Shown here in pieces: positions 1-7,675 of a stretch of DNA of 50,129 nucleotides; the stretch's first letter is position 1; every line of letters begins with the position of its first letter. This DNA is from Lentimicrobiaceae bacterium (lineage in GTDB: Bacteria > Bacteroidota > Bacteroidia > Bacteroidales > F082): assembly GCA_015061295.1 (NCBI GenBank), contig SUWU01000018.1:1-50129 (forward strand), in the 5' to 3' direction. A program made the translations under genes and the position numbers. Below the pieces are notes generated by a model. The model saw only the letters and a program-made list of their open reading frames with translations, ran no database searches and was not told the DNA's origin.

Positions 1-1
1 C

Positions 2-397
2 GTGCGCGAGTTTAACGAGTATCCTATGGTGTCGTTGGGCTGGGTCATGTTTATCGGCATGGCGATGGCTAAGTTCTGGGACGAAGACTGGGAAGTTTAT
101 GGCGCTCTGAACACTTTGTCGTTATATGAAGGTCTTCGTAACAAACGCGGCTTCGACGAGATGGACGAATATATACTCGAAGATGTGCTTAAATTAGATG
201 AAGAAGGCTGTAAGAAAATGACTGAAACAGTGGCGGAATGTGCTTCTATCACAAACACTTTATTGCGTAAGGAAGACGTTGAACCAGGCACCAAAGAAGC
301 CCTGCAAGCTTATTTAGACAGTCTGCATCAGATGTATCTCATGGGAATGGCAGTACAACTGAACGCCATGGGATATAAGATGTTGGGATTAAATTAA
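2..397 (+). CDS. Unrecognised conserved-looking protein, 5' end outside window
   Basis: The frame is open to the left edge, so the visible GTG at position 2 is probably not the real start and the gene is partial. The visible 131 residues are soluble, alpha-helical in character and rich in Met, Glu and Leu, with an early hydrophobic stretch (VSLGWVMFIGMAMAKFW) that looks like an amphipathic or buried helix rather than a clear membrane anchor. No catalytic motif or signal peptide is visible. I do not recognise the family. The gene is followed by an inverted-repeat cluster and a very strong hairpin terminator, so it is the last gene of its transcript. It is convergent with the EF-hand-like protein on the other strand. 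Confidence 0.7.
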   Translation: MREFNEYPMVSLGWVMFIGMAMAKFWDEDWEVYGALNTLSLYEGLRNKRGFDEMDEYILEDVLKLDEEGCKKMTETVAECASITNTLLRKEDVEPGTKEALQAYLDSLHQMYLMGMAVQLNAMGYKMLGLN

Positions 398-408
398 GCC
401 ACCAAGTA

Positions 409-472
409 GAGACGTATCAATGATACCTATGCAAATAAACACACATTGATGCGTCTCAAATTGATACGTCTC
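409..472. repeat. Inverted repeat with one left arm and two right arms
   Basis: GAGACGTATCAA (409-420) is matched by a perfect reverse complement TTGATACGTCTC (461-472) and by a near copy TTGATGCGTCTC (446-457) that still pairs through a G-U. The two right arms are tandem, separated by AAA, so the left arm could pair with either. It lies just downstream of the first gene and upstream of the main terminator. It could be part of an mRNA 3' structure or a dispersed palindromic element. Confidence 0.6.
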
Positions 473-478
473 AAATAA

Positions 479-515
479 CAAAGGCGCCGCAAGTAATTTG
501 CGGCGCCTTTGTTGT
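479..515. terminator. Strong bidirectional hairpin terminator
   Basis: A perfect 14-bp stem (479-492 with 498-511) closes a 5-nt loop. The stem is GC-rich in the middle and ends in AAA/TTT, followed on the plus strand by a short T-rich run. It sits between convergent genes and could terminate both. Confidence 0.85.
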
Positions 516-533
516 TATCATTGATTATTATTA

Positions 534-2786
534 TCAATTCGTTGGCTCTACAACGATATTTTCTTCTACGACTTCTTGAATGTTTATAGTGTCGTTGACA
601 ACGTTCTCTACTTCTGCTTTGTTATATCTTGGAAGTGGAGATTTTAATTTAGGGCTTACGCCTGATAACACATTAAACAGCCAAAGCACTACCACTATCA
701 ATATAGCGGTGAATATCGACAAGAACCAGCTTTGCCATGGTTTCATGCCTTTCTTTGCATAAGGGTCGTTGAGTTTCATCTTAGGATATTTCGCTATCTC
801 TGTCAGTGTCTCACCGAATGGTATGCTAATCTTAGCGTTAGAGTTGATAGCCCAGCCGTTGGCGTTAAGCAGTGGAGCTATGTTTCTGCGACGCAGCTTC
901 ATCCATGCCATCACCATAGCAGGTCCAGATATCACCAATATTATTCCGACGAACAAAATGATGAGCTGCCACCATTTAAGAGCGAACAATCCTTTGAAGA
1001 TACTTGCTAAAGCTGTTCCTATCATACCTACTGCCATACCTATTGCAGCAAAGATACCAGCGAACTTAGCGATGTCGAAAGGAGGAGCGGCGACGGCAGC
1101 TGCCTTAGGATCTGCTGTCTTTGCCGGAGCCGCATTGATACTTGCTGTGGCGTTGGCCATCATCTTAGCGTCTTTGTCGGCTGCACTCTTGTTGATGAGG
1201 TTCTCTATCGCTGTAGCCATTCTTCTATAAGGCGACCAGAACGACTGCGAGATATTGATAGGATTATCGATAATCTTGGTTATCACTGCGTCCCATTCTA
1301 ATCCATCGTTATCGTAGAAGACTCCGTTTTTACCTACTGACAGAGCGCCAATATCGCCTACCGTCATAGCAGCTACTATCTGTAACTTAGCAGGTTTCGA
1401 TTTTGTGGTACAGTCACAATAAACTAGATACATTCCACTTGGAGCTGCCGATGCGCTATGTTTTGCAGTGTCGTTGACTCTCATACAGAACTTACAAGCT
1501 CTTTGGTCGATGATGAGTGTTCCGCATTGGAAGATAGCTTTAACATCATTATCTTTATTATAAAAATCGTTGAAAGTGACGAAGTTCTTCAAGAGTTTAT
1601 AGAAATCGCGGAAGATGTAAAGGAACTTGTCAACCATCTCGATATTATCCGACTCTTCTTTGAGAGCAGCATCTTGAGCCACAAGATCAAGCAACTCTGC
1701 TTTCTTATCCTGAGCGATGAAGTTCTTGATAGCATCTATGCCGAGACCTTCTACAGCAGCGCCTGCTTTAGCATTTCTCCAAGCCTGATAAGCGGCGAAC
1801 TTCCCTCCTATCTCAGCCCAGTCATTTTCGGTGATGACAGTCTTAGAAGCGTCGAGTGCCAACGATTTTATCGTGTTGAAGTTACTATCCCATACAGGGT
1901 TAATAGCTGCGTTAATATCTATCTCCGATTTTCCTGTGATATGTGTCAAAGGATAGGCAGCGATCTCATCATTCTTAGTAGATAGGTTCTCTGCACTTAT
2001 GGCATCTATCCTTGAAGTCTGAATATCCAACGATGCCATGCTGTTTGGCGAGAATGCTGCGAGTTTAGAACGCATGAAGAAGTCTTTCACCTTAGCGTCT
2101 AAGGCATTGTATGCATTGATGACAGCGTCAGTATTATCACCGAAAGGAGCTTCCACCTTAGCGTCGCACCATGCCACATAATCGTTGAGGTTTTTGTAGA
2201 AAGACTCTATCAACTCTGCATTGACACCTTGAGCGCCACTTCTGTCAGCAACGCCAGCGGTTGTGGTAACGGCTGCTGTGATAGTAGCCTTCAGATCAGC
2301 GTCGTCAGTAGATGCTTCTGTGATGACGCCATCGCCGTTGAAACGAGTCTTAGCAAAGATAGCAGTGATGTCGGCTGTATCAGAGAGAGAGATGACAGTA
2401 CCCTCTTTACCGAGGTTTTCTAAGATCTGTTTTGCTGAAGAAAAGAGTTTCTTTCCGTTAGCATCGTCGGTGTTAATATCGTTTATATCGATAGAGTTAG
2501 AGCCTTTAAGGATAAGGTCTTTATCTTTAAGCATCGACATAATCCATTGAGACACAGAGATGACATCGTTGATACGCAGTTTACCATCACCGTCGCAGTC
2601 CATGTATTTAAGACTTTTGTCATCTATTTCGAGACCTGTTGTTGGACAAGAAAGGACGGTCCACATCTTAGGATCTAGTTCTGCGAGATGAGCGATGTCT
2701 TCGCCAGAATTGATTCTTACACGAGCAGAACCACCTATATTAACAAAGTTCCACTTGTATTTTTTTTCTTTAGTAATGAATGACAT
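534..2786 (-). CDS. EF-hand-like, C-terminally membrane-anchored protein of unknown function
   Basis: This 750-residue protein has no N-terminal signal peptide. An EF-hand-type calcium loop, DCDGDGKLRINDV, lies near residues 62-75, and a second, weaker one (FNGDGVITEA) near 150. The body (about 80-560) is helical and Ala/Asp/Lys-rich. The C-terminal third has an Ala-rich linker (about 545-570) and then three probable membrane helices (around 580-605, 612-635 and 690-712) before an acidic tail. Large proteins of this kind occur in Bacteroidales, but I know no assigned function. The topology suggests an inner-membrane protein with a large N-terminal domain. Calcium binding is inference from the loop sequences. 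It is monocistronic, with its own promoter just upstream. Confidence 0.85.
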   Translation of the reverse strand: MSFITKEKKYKWNFVNIGGSARVRINSGEDIAHLAELDPKMWTVLSCPTTGLEIDDKSLKYMDCDGDGKLRINDVISVSQWIMSMLKDKDLILKGSNSIDINDINTDDANGKKLFSSAKQILENLGKEGTVISLSDTADITAIFAKTRFNGDGVITEASTDDADLKATITAAVTTTAGVADRSGAQGVNAELIESFYKNLNDYVAWCDAKVEAPFGDNTDAVINAYNALDAKVKDFFMRSKLAAFSPNSMASLDIQTSRIDAISAENLSTKNDEIAAYPLTHITGKSEIDINAAINPVWDSNFNTIKSLALDASKTVITENDWAEIGGKFAAYQAWRNAKAGAAVEGLGIDAIKNFIAQDKKAELLDLVAQDAALKEESDNIEMVDKFLYIFRDFYKLLKNFVTFNDFYNKDNDVKAIFQCGTLIIDQRACKFCMRVNDTAKHSASAAPSGMYLVYCDCTTKSKPAKLQIVAAMTVGDIGALSVGKNGVFYDNDGLEWDAVITKIIDNPINISQSFWSPYRRMATAIENLINKSAADKDAKMMANATASINAAPAKTADPKAAAVAAPPFDIAKFAGIFAAIGMAVGMIGTALASIFKGLFALKWWQLIILFVGIILVISGPAMVMAWMKLRRRNIAPLLNANGWAINSNAKISIPFGETLTEIAKYPKMKLNDPYAKKGMKPWQSWFLSIFTAILIVVVLWLFNVLSGVSPKLKSPLPRYNKAEVENVVNDTINIQEVVEENIVVEPTN

Positions 2787-2808
2787 GGTAATAAAAATTT
2801 AATTCCTG

Positions 2809-2840
2809 CAAAGGTAAAAAAATCTTTGAAGCATAAACAA
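2809..2840 (-). promoter_or_regulatory. Bacteroidota-type promoter for the EF-hand-like gene
   Basis: Read on the minus strand, TACCTTTG (2809-2816) matches the TAnnTTTG -7 element. A TTG (2838-2840) lies 21 nt upstream as a possible -33 element. The start codon is about 22 nt downstream of the -7 box. Confidence 0.65.
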
Positions 2841-2868
2841 TGATGATTACTTTTTTATTTTCCAATCC

Positions 2869-4038
2869 TTACAGGCACATCTCATATATCTTCACGATGT
2901 CGTCTTTTGTCAATGACTTGAAGCCTTTCAACAGCCTTCCGCCGCAGGCTTTATCTGCCATCTCCTCAAAATGTTCCTTACCTATCCCTAACTCCGTCAA
3001 GGTACTTTGTAATCCTAATGTCTTGAAGAAGAAGTCGTAAAGACGTTTGATACCTTCTCTTGCTATCGTCATAGGCTCTTGGTTAGCATCAACGCCAAAG
3101 ACGTTGGTTGCAAATTGAACATACTTAGAGACATTGCTCTCGTCTAAACAATATTCCATCCAACGTGGTGTGAGTATGGCGAGACCGAGTCCATGTGTGA
3201 TGTCATAGACAGCAGAGAGCTGATGTTCCATAGGGTGACAGCTCCATGCCTTTGCTCTTCCACCATTGATGAAGCCATTGATAGCCCACGATGAAGTCCA
3301 CATAAGGTTAGCACGAGCCTCGTAATTGTCAGGTTCTTGCATCGCGATAGGAGCATATTTCACCACTGTCTTCATCATGCCTTCCATGAAACAGTCGAGC
3401 ATAAACAAATCAGGCTCCATGTTGAAATATACTTCTATGATATGCGACATAATATCGACAGAGCCACATGCCGTTTGATATTTACTTACCGTGAAGGTAT
3501 TTGTCGGGTCGAGGAACGACACCTTAGGCAAGAGATGTGGGTCGAGGCGACCTATCTTATCGTTGGTCTCAGGGTTACTGACGACACCTCCTGTATCCAT
3601 CTCAGAGCCTGTGGCTGAGAGTGTCAGTATGGAGACGATAGGAAGCGCCTCGTTGATAGGAGCTCTCTTCTCGTTAAAGAAGTCCCATGGGTCGTGATCG
3701 ACAAGAGCTCCTGCTGCCATAAACTTAGTGGCGTCAATAGTAGAGCCACCACCTACTGCAAGCAAGACATCGATGTTATGTTCCTTACACATCTGCGCTC
3801 CTTTACGTACCGAGTCGATGCGTGGGTTAGGTTCGATGCCTGAAAGCTCAAATACCTCAAGACCAGCAGATTTCATCTCAGCGATGACTTTATCGTATAA
3901 ACCTATCTTCTTTATAGAACCACCACCGTATGTCATCAAGACACGTGTACCAAATTTCTTCAATTCCTCTCCAAGATGAGACAATTGTTCCTCACCGAAA
4001 TACACCTTAGTAGGTATATGATAAATAAAGTTATTCAT
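2869..4038 (-). CDS. Iron-dependent alcohol dehydrogenase, YqhD/BdhA-like (NADPH-dependent aldehyde reductase type)
   Basis: The protein reads as a group III metal-dependent alcohol dehydrogenase that reduces aldehydes to alcohols, probably with NADPH. Visible landmarks are YGGGSIKK (nucleotide loop near residue 40), the AVGGGSTID motif near 95, LSATGSEM near 140, and the metal ligands in GSVDIMSHIIE (Asp and His near 190-195), CHPMEHQ (near 265) and DITHGLGL (near 280). The start at 4038 is preferred because MNNFIYHIPTKVYFG matches the usual N-terminus of YqhD-like proteins; a longer reading to 4104 would overlap the divergent gene. Length (389 residues) is normal. Probable role: redox balancing or aldehyde detoxification during fermentation. 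It is divergent from the TonB receptor. Confidence 0.93.
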   Translation of the reverse strand: MNNFIYHIPTKVYFGEEQLSHLGEELKKFGTRVLMTYGGGSIKKIGLYDKVIAEMKSAGLEVFELSGIEPNPRIDSVRKGAQMCKEHNIDVLLAVGGGSTIDATKFMAAGALVDHDPWDFFNEKRAPINEALPIVSILTLSATGSEMDTGGVVSNPETNDKIGRLDPHLLPKVSFLDPTNTFTVSKYQTACGSVDIMSHIIEVYFNMEPDLFMLDCFMEGMMKTVVKYAPIAMQEPDNYEARANLMWTSSWAINGFINGGRAKAWSCHPMEHQLSAVYDITHGLGLAILTPRWMEYCLDESNVSKYVQFATNVFGVDANQEPMTIAREGIKRLYDFFFKTLGLQSTLTELGIGKEHFEEMADKACGGRLLKGFKSLTKDDIVKIYEMCL

Positions 4039-4064
4039 AGTCAATAATGTGTTTAAATTAATAT

Positions 4065-4072
4065 TACCTTTG
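4065..4072 (+). promoter_or_regulatory. -7 promoter element for the TonB receptor operon
   Basis: TACCTTTG matches TAnnTTTG and ends 23 nt before the ATG at 4096. No clear -33 box is visible. Confidence 0.6.
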
Positions 4073-4095
4073 CAAGTTACGAAATTCATACGAAA

Positions 4096-6432
4096 ATGAA
4101 GCATAAAATATTATATTTGTTGATAATTTTATTTTTTATCTCCAATACGTTGTCGTCACAACAACATAACGGTGGGATAAAAGGCATTGTTAGAAATGAA
4201 GCTAACGAGCCCCTACCCTTCGTCACTGTCATAATAGAATCTCTTAAAGTTGGCACCACTACCGACGAGAGAGGTCATTACGAATTATCATTACAAGAAG
4301 GCTCTTACGCCATTAAATATTCTTTCGTAGGGTATATCACAGAGTCGAGAGAGGTTAATATCGCTAACTCAGTCAAGACAATAGATGTCATGATGAAGAC
4401 CGATAGCAAAATGCTTGACGAGGTTATAATATCGAGTAAAGGACGTGATGCTAATGTCAAGGAGCTACAGATGAGCATTCAAAATATCGATATGATACAA
4501 ATCAGGAAGATACCCTCGTTGATGGGAGAAGTCGATGTGATAAAATCGATACAGCTTCTGCCAGGCGTCCATGCAGCCTCGGAAGGCTCATCGGGTTTCA
4601 GCGTAAGAGGAGGCTCGCCTGACCAGAACCTCATCTTGTTAGACGACGTGCCTGTCTATAACGCCTCTCATTTCTTAGGGTTCTTCTCCGTCTTCAACAA
4701 CGACGTCATAAAAGACGCCACCTTATATAAAGGTGATATACCCGCGATGTACGACAGCCGCCTATCATCGGTATTAGACATCAAAACCATCGATGAGATT
4801 CCTAATAAGTTTAAGATGCAAGGCGGAGTTGGCATCTTGACAAGCAGACTCACATTAAACATCCCCTTCAACAAAGGACGAAGCGCTGTGATGCTCGCCG
4901 GCCGTATCACCTACGGAGGAGTGCTAGCATGTAACATGATAAAAAAACTCAGAGGCAACTCGATGTATTTCTACGACTTTAACGCTAAGATAATGCACAC
5001 TGTCAACGACAAAAACCGACTCTTCGTCTCAGCATATCTCGGCGATGACATCTTAGGCGTGGACTCTCTTATGACCATGAGATATGGCAACAAAAATATC
5101 ACAACACGATGGAATCACATCTTCAACGATAAGCTAAGCTCCAACCTATCGGTATTTTATTCCAACTATAGATACCAGATAGGTGTTGACATGCAGCCTT
5201 ACGACTTTGACATCACCGCTGGCATCGAAGACCTCTCCGCTAAATACGATTTCACATTCTTATTCAACAACAATATCACATCACGTTTTGGAGCTTCCGC
5301 CACTTATCATCAGTATGGACAAGGTAAGCTAGACGACAGGACAGGCGTCCTCGCCACATATCTCGGAGTAAGTCCCGATGATGAGATAGTGAGAAAAGCA
5401 TTAGAATATTCTTTATACCTCACCAATGACCATAAGATTGGAGATTTATTTTCAATACGTTATGGATTAAGGTTGTCGATATTTCAGAATAAAGGAGAAG
5501 AGTATCTGTATTTGTTCGATGACGAATATGAATATTATGGCGACATATATTATGGTTCAAACGAGCTCTTTCATACAGAGTTCAACATGGAGCCTCGTCT
5601 TGCGATAATGTATCAACTTGACGACAAATCTTCTATCAAGGCTTCATACCTTAGGACTGTACAATATGCTCAAGTTGCTACCAACGCAACGGGAGGCATC
5701 CCCTTCGACCTCTGGTTTCCTTCTAGTCCTAACATCAAACCTCAGAAATGCGACCAATATGCGATAGGTTATTTCCGCAACTTCCTTCATAACGACATAG
5801 AGACTTCTGTCGAGTTGTTTTACAAAGACATACATAACGTCATCGACTTCGCCGACGATGCTTTCTTTATTGGCAACGCCTTCGTTGACGGCGAAGTGAG
5901 AAGCGGTAAAGGTCGTTCTTATGGAGCCGAAATCCTCGCAAGAAAAAACTTCGGGAAACTTACAGGATGGATCTCTTACACTTACAGCAGAGCTTTCAGA
6001 ACTATCAAAGACATCAACTTAGGAAAAGAATACATATCACCTTACGACAGACCCCATAATATCAGTATCGTCATGAATTATGAGTTTAACAAATACTTCG
6101 ATGTGTCGGCTACATGGGTATATAACACAGGACAACCCACAACATATCCTTACGGCAAATACACCATTGACGGTGTAACCTATTCGATATATAACGGCGA
6201 AAGAAATAAAAGCCGCTATCCCGACTACCACCGCCTCGACTTATCGGCAACACTGAAATGCAAGAAAAGAAAAAATTGGCAAGGCGAATGGAACTTCTCA
6301 GTATATAACGCCTACGGAAGAAAAAACACATGGGCTGTGATCTTCATACCTCAAGAAGACAACACAATAAAGACACAACAAATATCTTTATTCTCCGTAA
6401 TTCCATCAGTATCGTATAACTTCAAATTTTAA
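4096..6432 (+). CDS. TonB-dependent outer membrane receptor with carboxypeptidase-like domain
   Basis: A signal peptide (residues 1-22, ending SSQQ) is followed by a carboxypeptidase-D regulatory-like domain (about 27-95, including GIVRNEANEPLPFVTV and DERGHYELSL). Next comes a plug domain (about 120-225, with LPGVHAASEGSSGFSVRGG and ILLDDVPVYN) and a C-terminal barrel ending in an aromatic residue (SYNFKF). It is 778 residues long, shorter than SusC proteins, and the neighbour is not a SusD, so it is not a classic Sus pair. Pairing with a DUF4249-type lipoprotein is common in Bacteroidota. The substrate cannot be read from the sequence. It is probably transcribed from the 4065 promoter together with the next gene, which starts 5 nt after its stop. 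Confidence 0.93.
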   Translation: MKHKILYLLIILFFISNTLSSQQHNGGIKGIVRNEANEPLPFVTVIIESLKVGTTTDERGHYELSLQEGSYAIKYSFVGYITESREVNIANSVKTIDVMMKTDSKMLDEVIISSKGRDANVKELQMSIQNIDMIQIRKIPSLMGEVDVIKSIQLLPGVHAASEGSSGFSVRGGSPDQNLILLDDVPVYNASHFLGFFSVFNNDVIKDATLYKGDIPAMYDSRLSSVLDIKTIDEIPNKFKMQGGVGILTSRLTLNIPFNKGRSAVMLAGRITYGGVLACNMIKKLRGNSMYFYDFNAKIMHTVNDKNRLFVSAYLGDDILGVDSLMTMRYGNKNITTRWNHIFNDKLSSNLSVFYSNYRYQIGVDMQPYDFDITAGIEDLSAKYDFTFLFNNNITSRFGASATYHQYGQGKLDDRTGVLATYLGVSPDDEIVRKALEYSLYLTNDHKIGDLFSIRYGLRLSIFQNKGEEYLYLFDDEYEYYGDIYYGSNELFHTEFNMEPRLAIMYQLDDKSSIKASYLRTVQYAQVATNATGGIPFDLWFPSSPNIKPQKCDQYAIGYFRNFLHNDIETSVELFYKDIHNVIDFADDAFFIGNAFVDGEVRSGKGRSYGAEILARKNFGKLTGWISYTYSRAFRTIKDINLGKEYISPYDRPHNISIVMNYEFNKYFDVSATWVYNTGQPTTYPYGKYTIDGVTYSIYNGERNKSRYPDYHRLDLSATLKCKKRKNWQGEWNFSVYNAYGRKNTWAVIFIPQEDNTIKTQQISLFSVIPSVSYNFKF

Positions 6433-6437
6433 CTGAC

Positions 6438-7307
6438 ATGAAAAGATATTTCATCATAATAACATTGATATTGTCGTTATCTGCTTGTACCGACGACATC
6501 ATTATCGACGTTCAAGAAGGTCCTCAATTAGTTGGTGTCAGCGGTCATATCACCAACGAATATAAAAAACATCAGATCGTGTTAAGCAGAACTGCCGACT
6601 TTTACTCTAACGATGAGATAACGATGATTTCTGATGCTGAAGTCTTCATTTACGATGGAATAGATACTATATATTTTGAAGAGACAGAACAAAAAGGATA
6701 TTACGAAACCGTTGACTCTGTGGCTGGTGTGATAGGTCGGACATATAATCTTAATATCAACATCATTGACGAAGAAGGATTGCATCATTATCATGCACAA
6801 TCGACGATGAAAGACAACATCACACAAATCGACTCTATAATCATCAAGGAAGTAGCTATGGGAGGATTACAATTCGATGTCTTAGGAGCATACGCTTATT
6901 TTCAATCTAACAGCGATCCTTCAATCAATTATCTTATCAATGCAGCCATCAACGACTCTCTATTGAATGAGTCTTTACTGAGATGTACATCATACTCTCT
7001 CGCAGGAGCTTCAGGATTTTATATCAACGGACCTGAGTTCATAAAGTTGTTCGGCGAGTTGCCTTTACAGATGTTCGGTAACGATGAAAACGATAATCCT
7101 ATATTAAACAAAGGTGATAAAGTCACACTATATTTGTACAGCGTGACACCTGAGTTTTCAAAATATATCTCAGATGTTAACGGCAACATTGGATCGAATC
7201 CTATGATAGGAATGCCGCATAATGTGAGTACAAATATATATCCCAAAGGAGCTGCTGTTGGCTTTTTTGAAGCGGCATCAGTGGTAAAATCAACGGTTAT
7301 CTACTGA
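6438..7307 (+). CDS. DUF4249-like lipoprotein partner of the TonB receptor
   Basis: The protein begins with a lipoprotein signal peptide ending in the lipobox LSAC (Cys17), followed by acidic residues (TDDIIID). The body is beta-rich, with an Ig-like N-terminal part (VSGHITNEYKKHQIVLSRT) that resembles the DUF4249 family, whose members are typically encoded directly after TonB-dependent receptors. The length (289 residues) fits. It is most likely an outer-membrane lipoprotein assisting the receptor. The family assignment rests on context and overall pattern. Confidence 0.8.
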   Translation: MKRYFIIITLILSLSACTDDIIIDVQEGPQLVGVSGHITNEYKKHQIVLSRTADFYSNDEITMISDAEVFIYDGIDTIYFEETEQKGYYETVDSVAGVIGRTYNLNINIIDEEGLHHYHAQSTMKDNITQIDSIIIKEVAMGGLQFDVLGAYAYFQSNSDPSINYLINAAINDSLLNESLLRCTSYSLAGASGFYINGPEFIKLFGELPLQMFGNDENDNPILNKGDKVTLYLYSVTPEFSKYISDVNGNIGSNPMIGMPHNVSTNIYPKGAAVGFFEAASVVKSTVIY

Positions 7308-7348
7308 TTATCACGAGATAAAAAAATATTTTAAAAAAAGTTTTATTT

Positions 7349-7382
7349 CTTGTCGAGAGAAAGAGAAAATAATGTATCTTTG
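7349..7382 (+). promoter_or_regulatory. Promoter for tRNA-Tyr
   Basis: CTTG (7349-7352) and TATCTTTG (7375-7382) fit the -33 and -7 elements with 22-nt spacing. The -7 box ends 32 nt before the mature tRNA. Confidence 0.6.
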
Positions 7383-7414
7383 CAGCGTCTTTAAAGGACA
7401 AGTTCTTACACTTC

Positions 7415-7496
7415 GGGGGAGTCGCATAGTGGCAATTGCAACAGACTGTAAATCTGTCCTCGGATGAGTTCGGTGGTTCGAGTCCACCCTCCCCCA
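7415..7496 (+). tRNA. tRNA-Tyr (anticodon GTA)
   Basis: The acceptor stem GGGGGAG (7415-7421) pairs with CTCCCCC (7489-7495), and the discriminator base is A (7496). The anticodon arm CAGACTGTAAATCTG carries GTA. A long variable arm (around 7457-7471) marks a class II tRNA, as expected for bacterial tRNA-Tyr. The T arm GGTGGTTCGAGTCCACC is canonical. CCA is not encoded (CAA follows), so it must be added post-transcriptionally. Confidence 0.97.
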
Positions 7497-7502
7497 CAAA
7501 AG

Positions 7503-7532
7503 AAGCACTTCAGATGATGAGGTGCTTTTTTT
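7503..7532 (+). terminator. Terminator of tRNA-Tyr
   Basis: AAGCACTTC (7503-7511) pairs with GAGGTGCTT (7519-7527) through one G-U, and a run of T follows (7526-7532). Confidence 0.85.
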
Positions 7533-7601
7533 GTTTTCCTCTCCCACTGACAAACGACATCTTTTCATATAAAATTCATTATGACTGACGGACTTCTTAT
7601 T

Positions 7602-7637
7602 AAAAAAAATAGAGACACCAAATCAATGATGTCTCTA
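7602..7637 (-). terminator. Terminator of gcvP
   Basis: TAGAGACA (7610-7617) pairs with TGTCTCTA (7630-7637). On the minus strand the hairpin is followed by a run of eight T residues. It lies about 40 nt beyond the gcvP stop codon. Confidence 0.75.
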
Positions 7638-7675
7638 TAATATTACTGACACACTTGAGGTGTCACTACAGTTTA

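Noticed and set aside
1458-1985. 175-codon plus-strand frame opposite the EF-hand-like gene
   Set aside because: It lies wholly inside a well-supported gene on the other strand, has no recognisable domain and no promoter.
4039-4104. Longer N-terminus for the alcohol dehydrogenase (start at 4104)
   Set aside because: The extra residues do not match the family and would overlap the divergent receptor gene and its promoter.
4096-7307. SusC/SusD polysaccharide utilisation pair
   Set aside because: The receptor is too short for SusC, and the lipoprotein partner lacks SusD features; DUF4249 fits better.
7297-7568. Two minus-strand reading frames across the tRNA-Tyr gene (one starting MGEGGLEPP)
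   Set aside because: They are antisense translations of the tRNA; such frames are well-known false gene calls.
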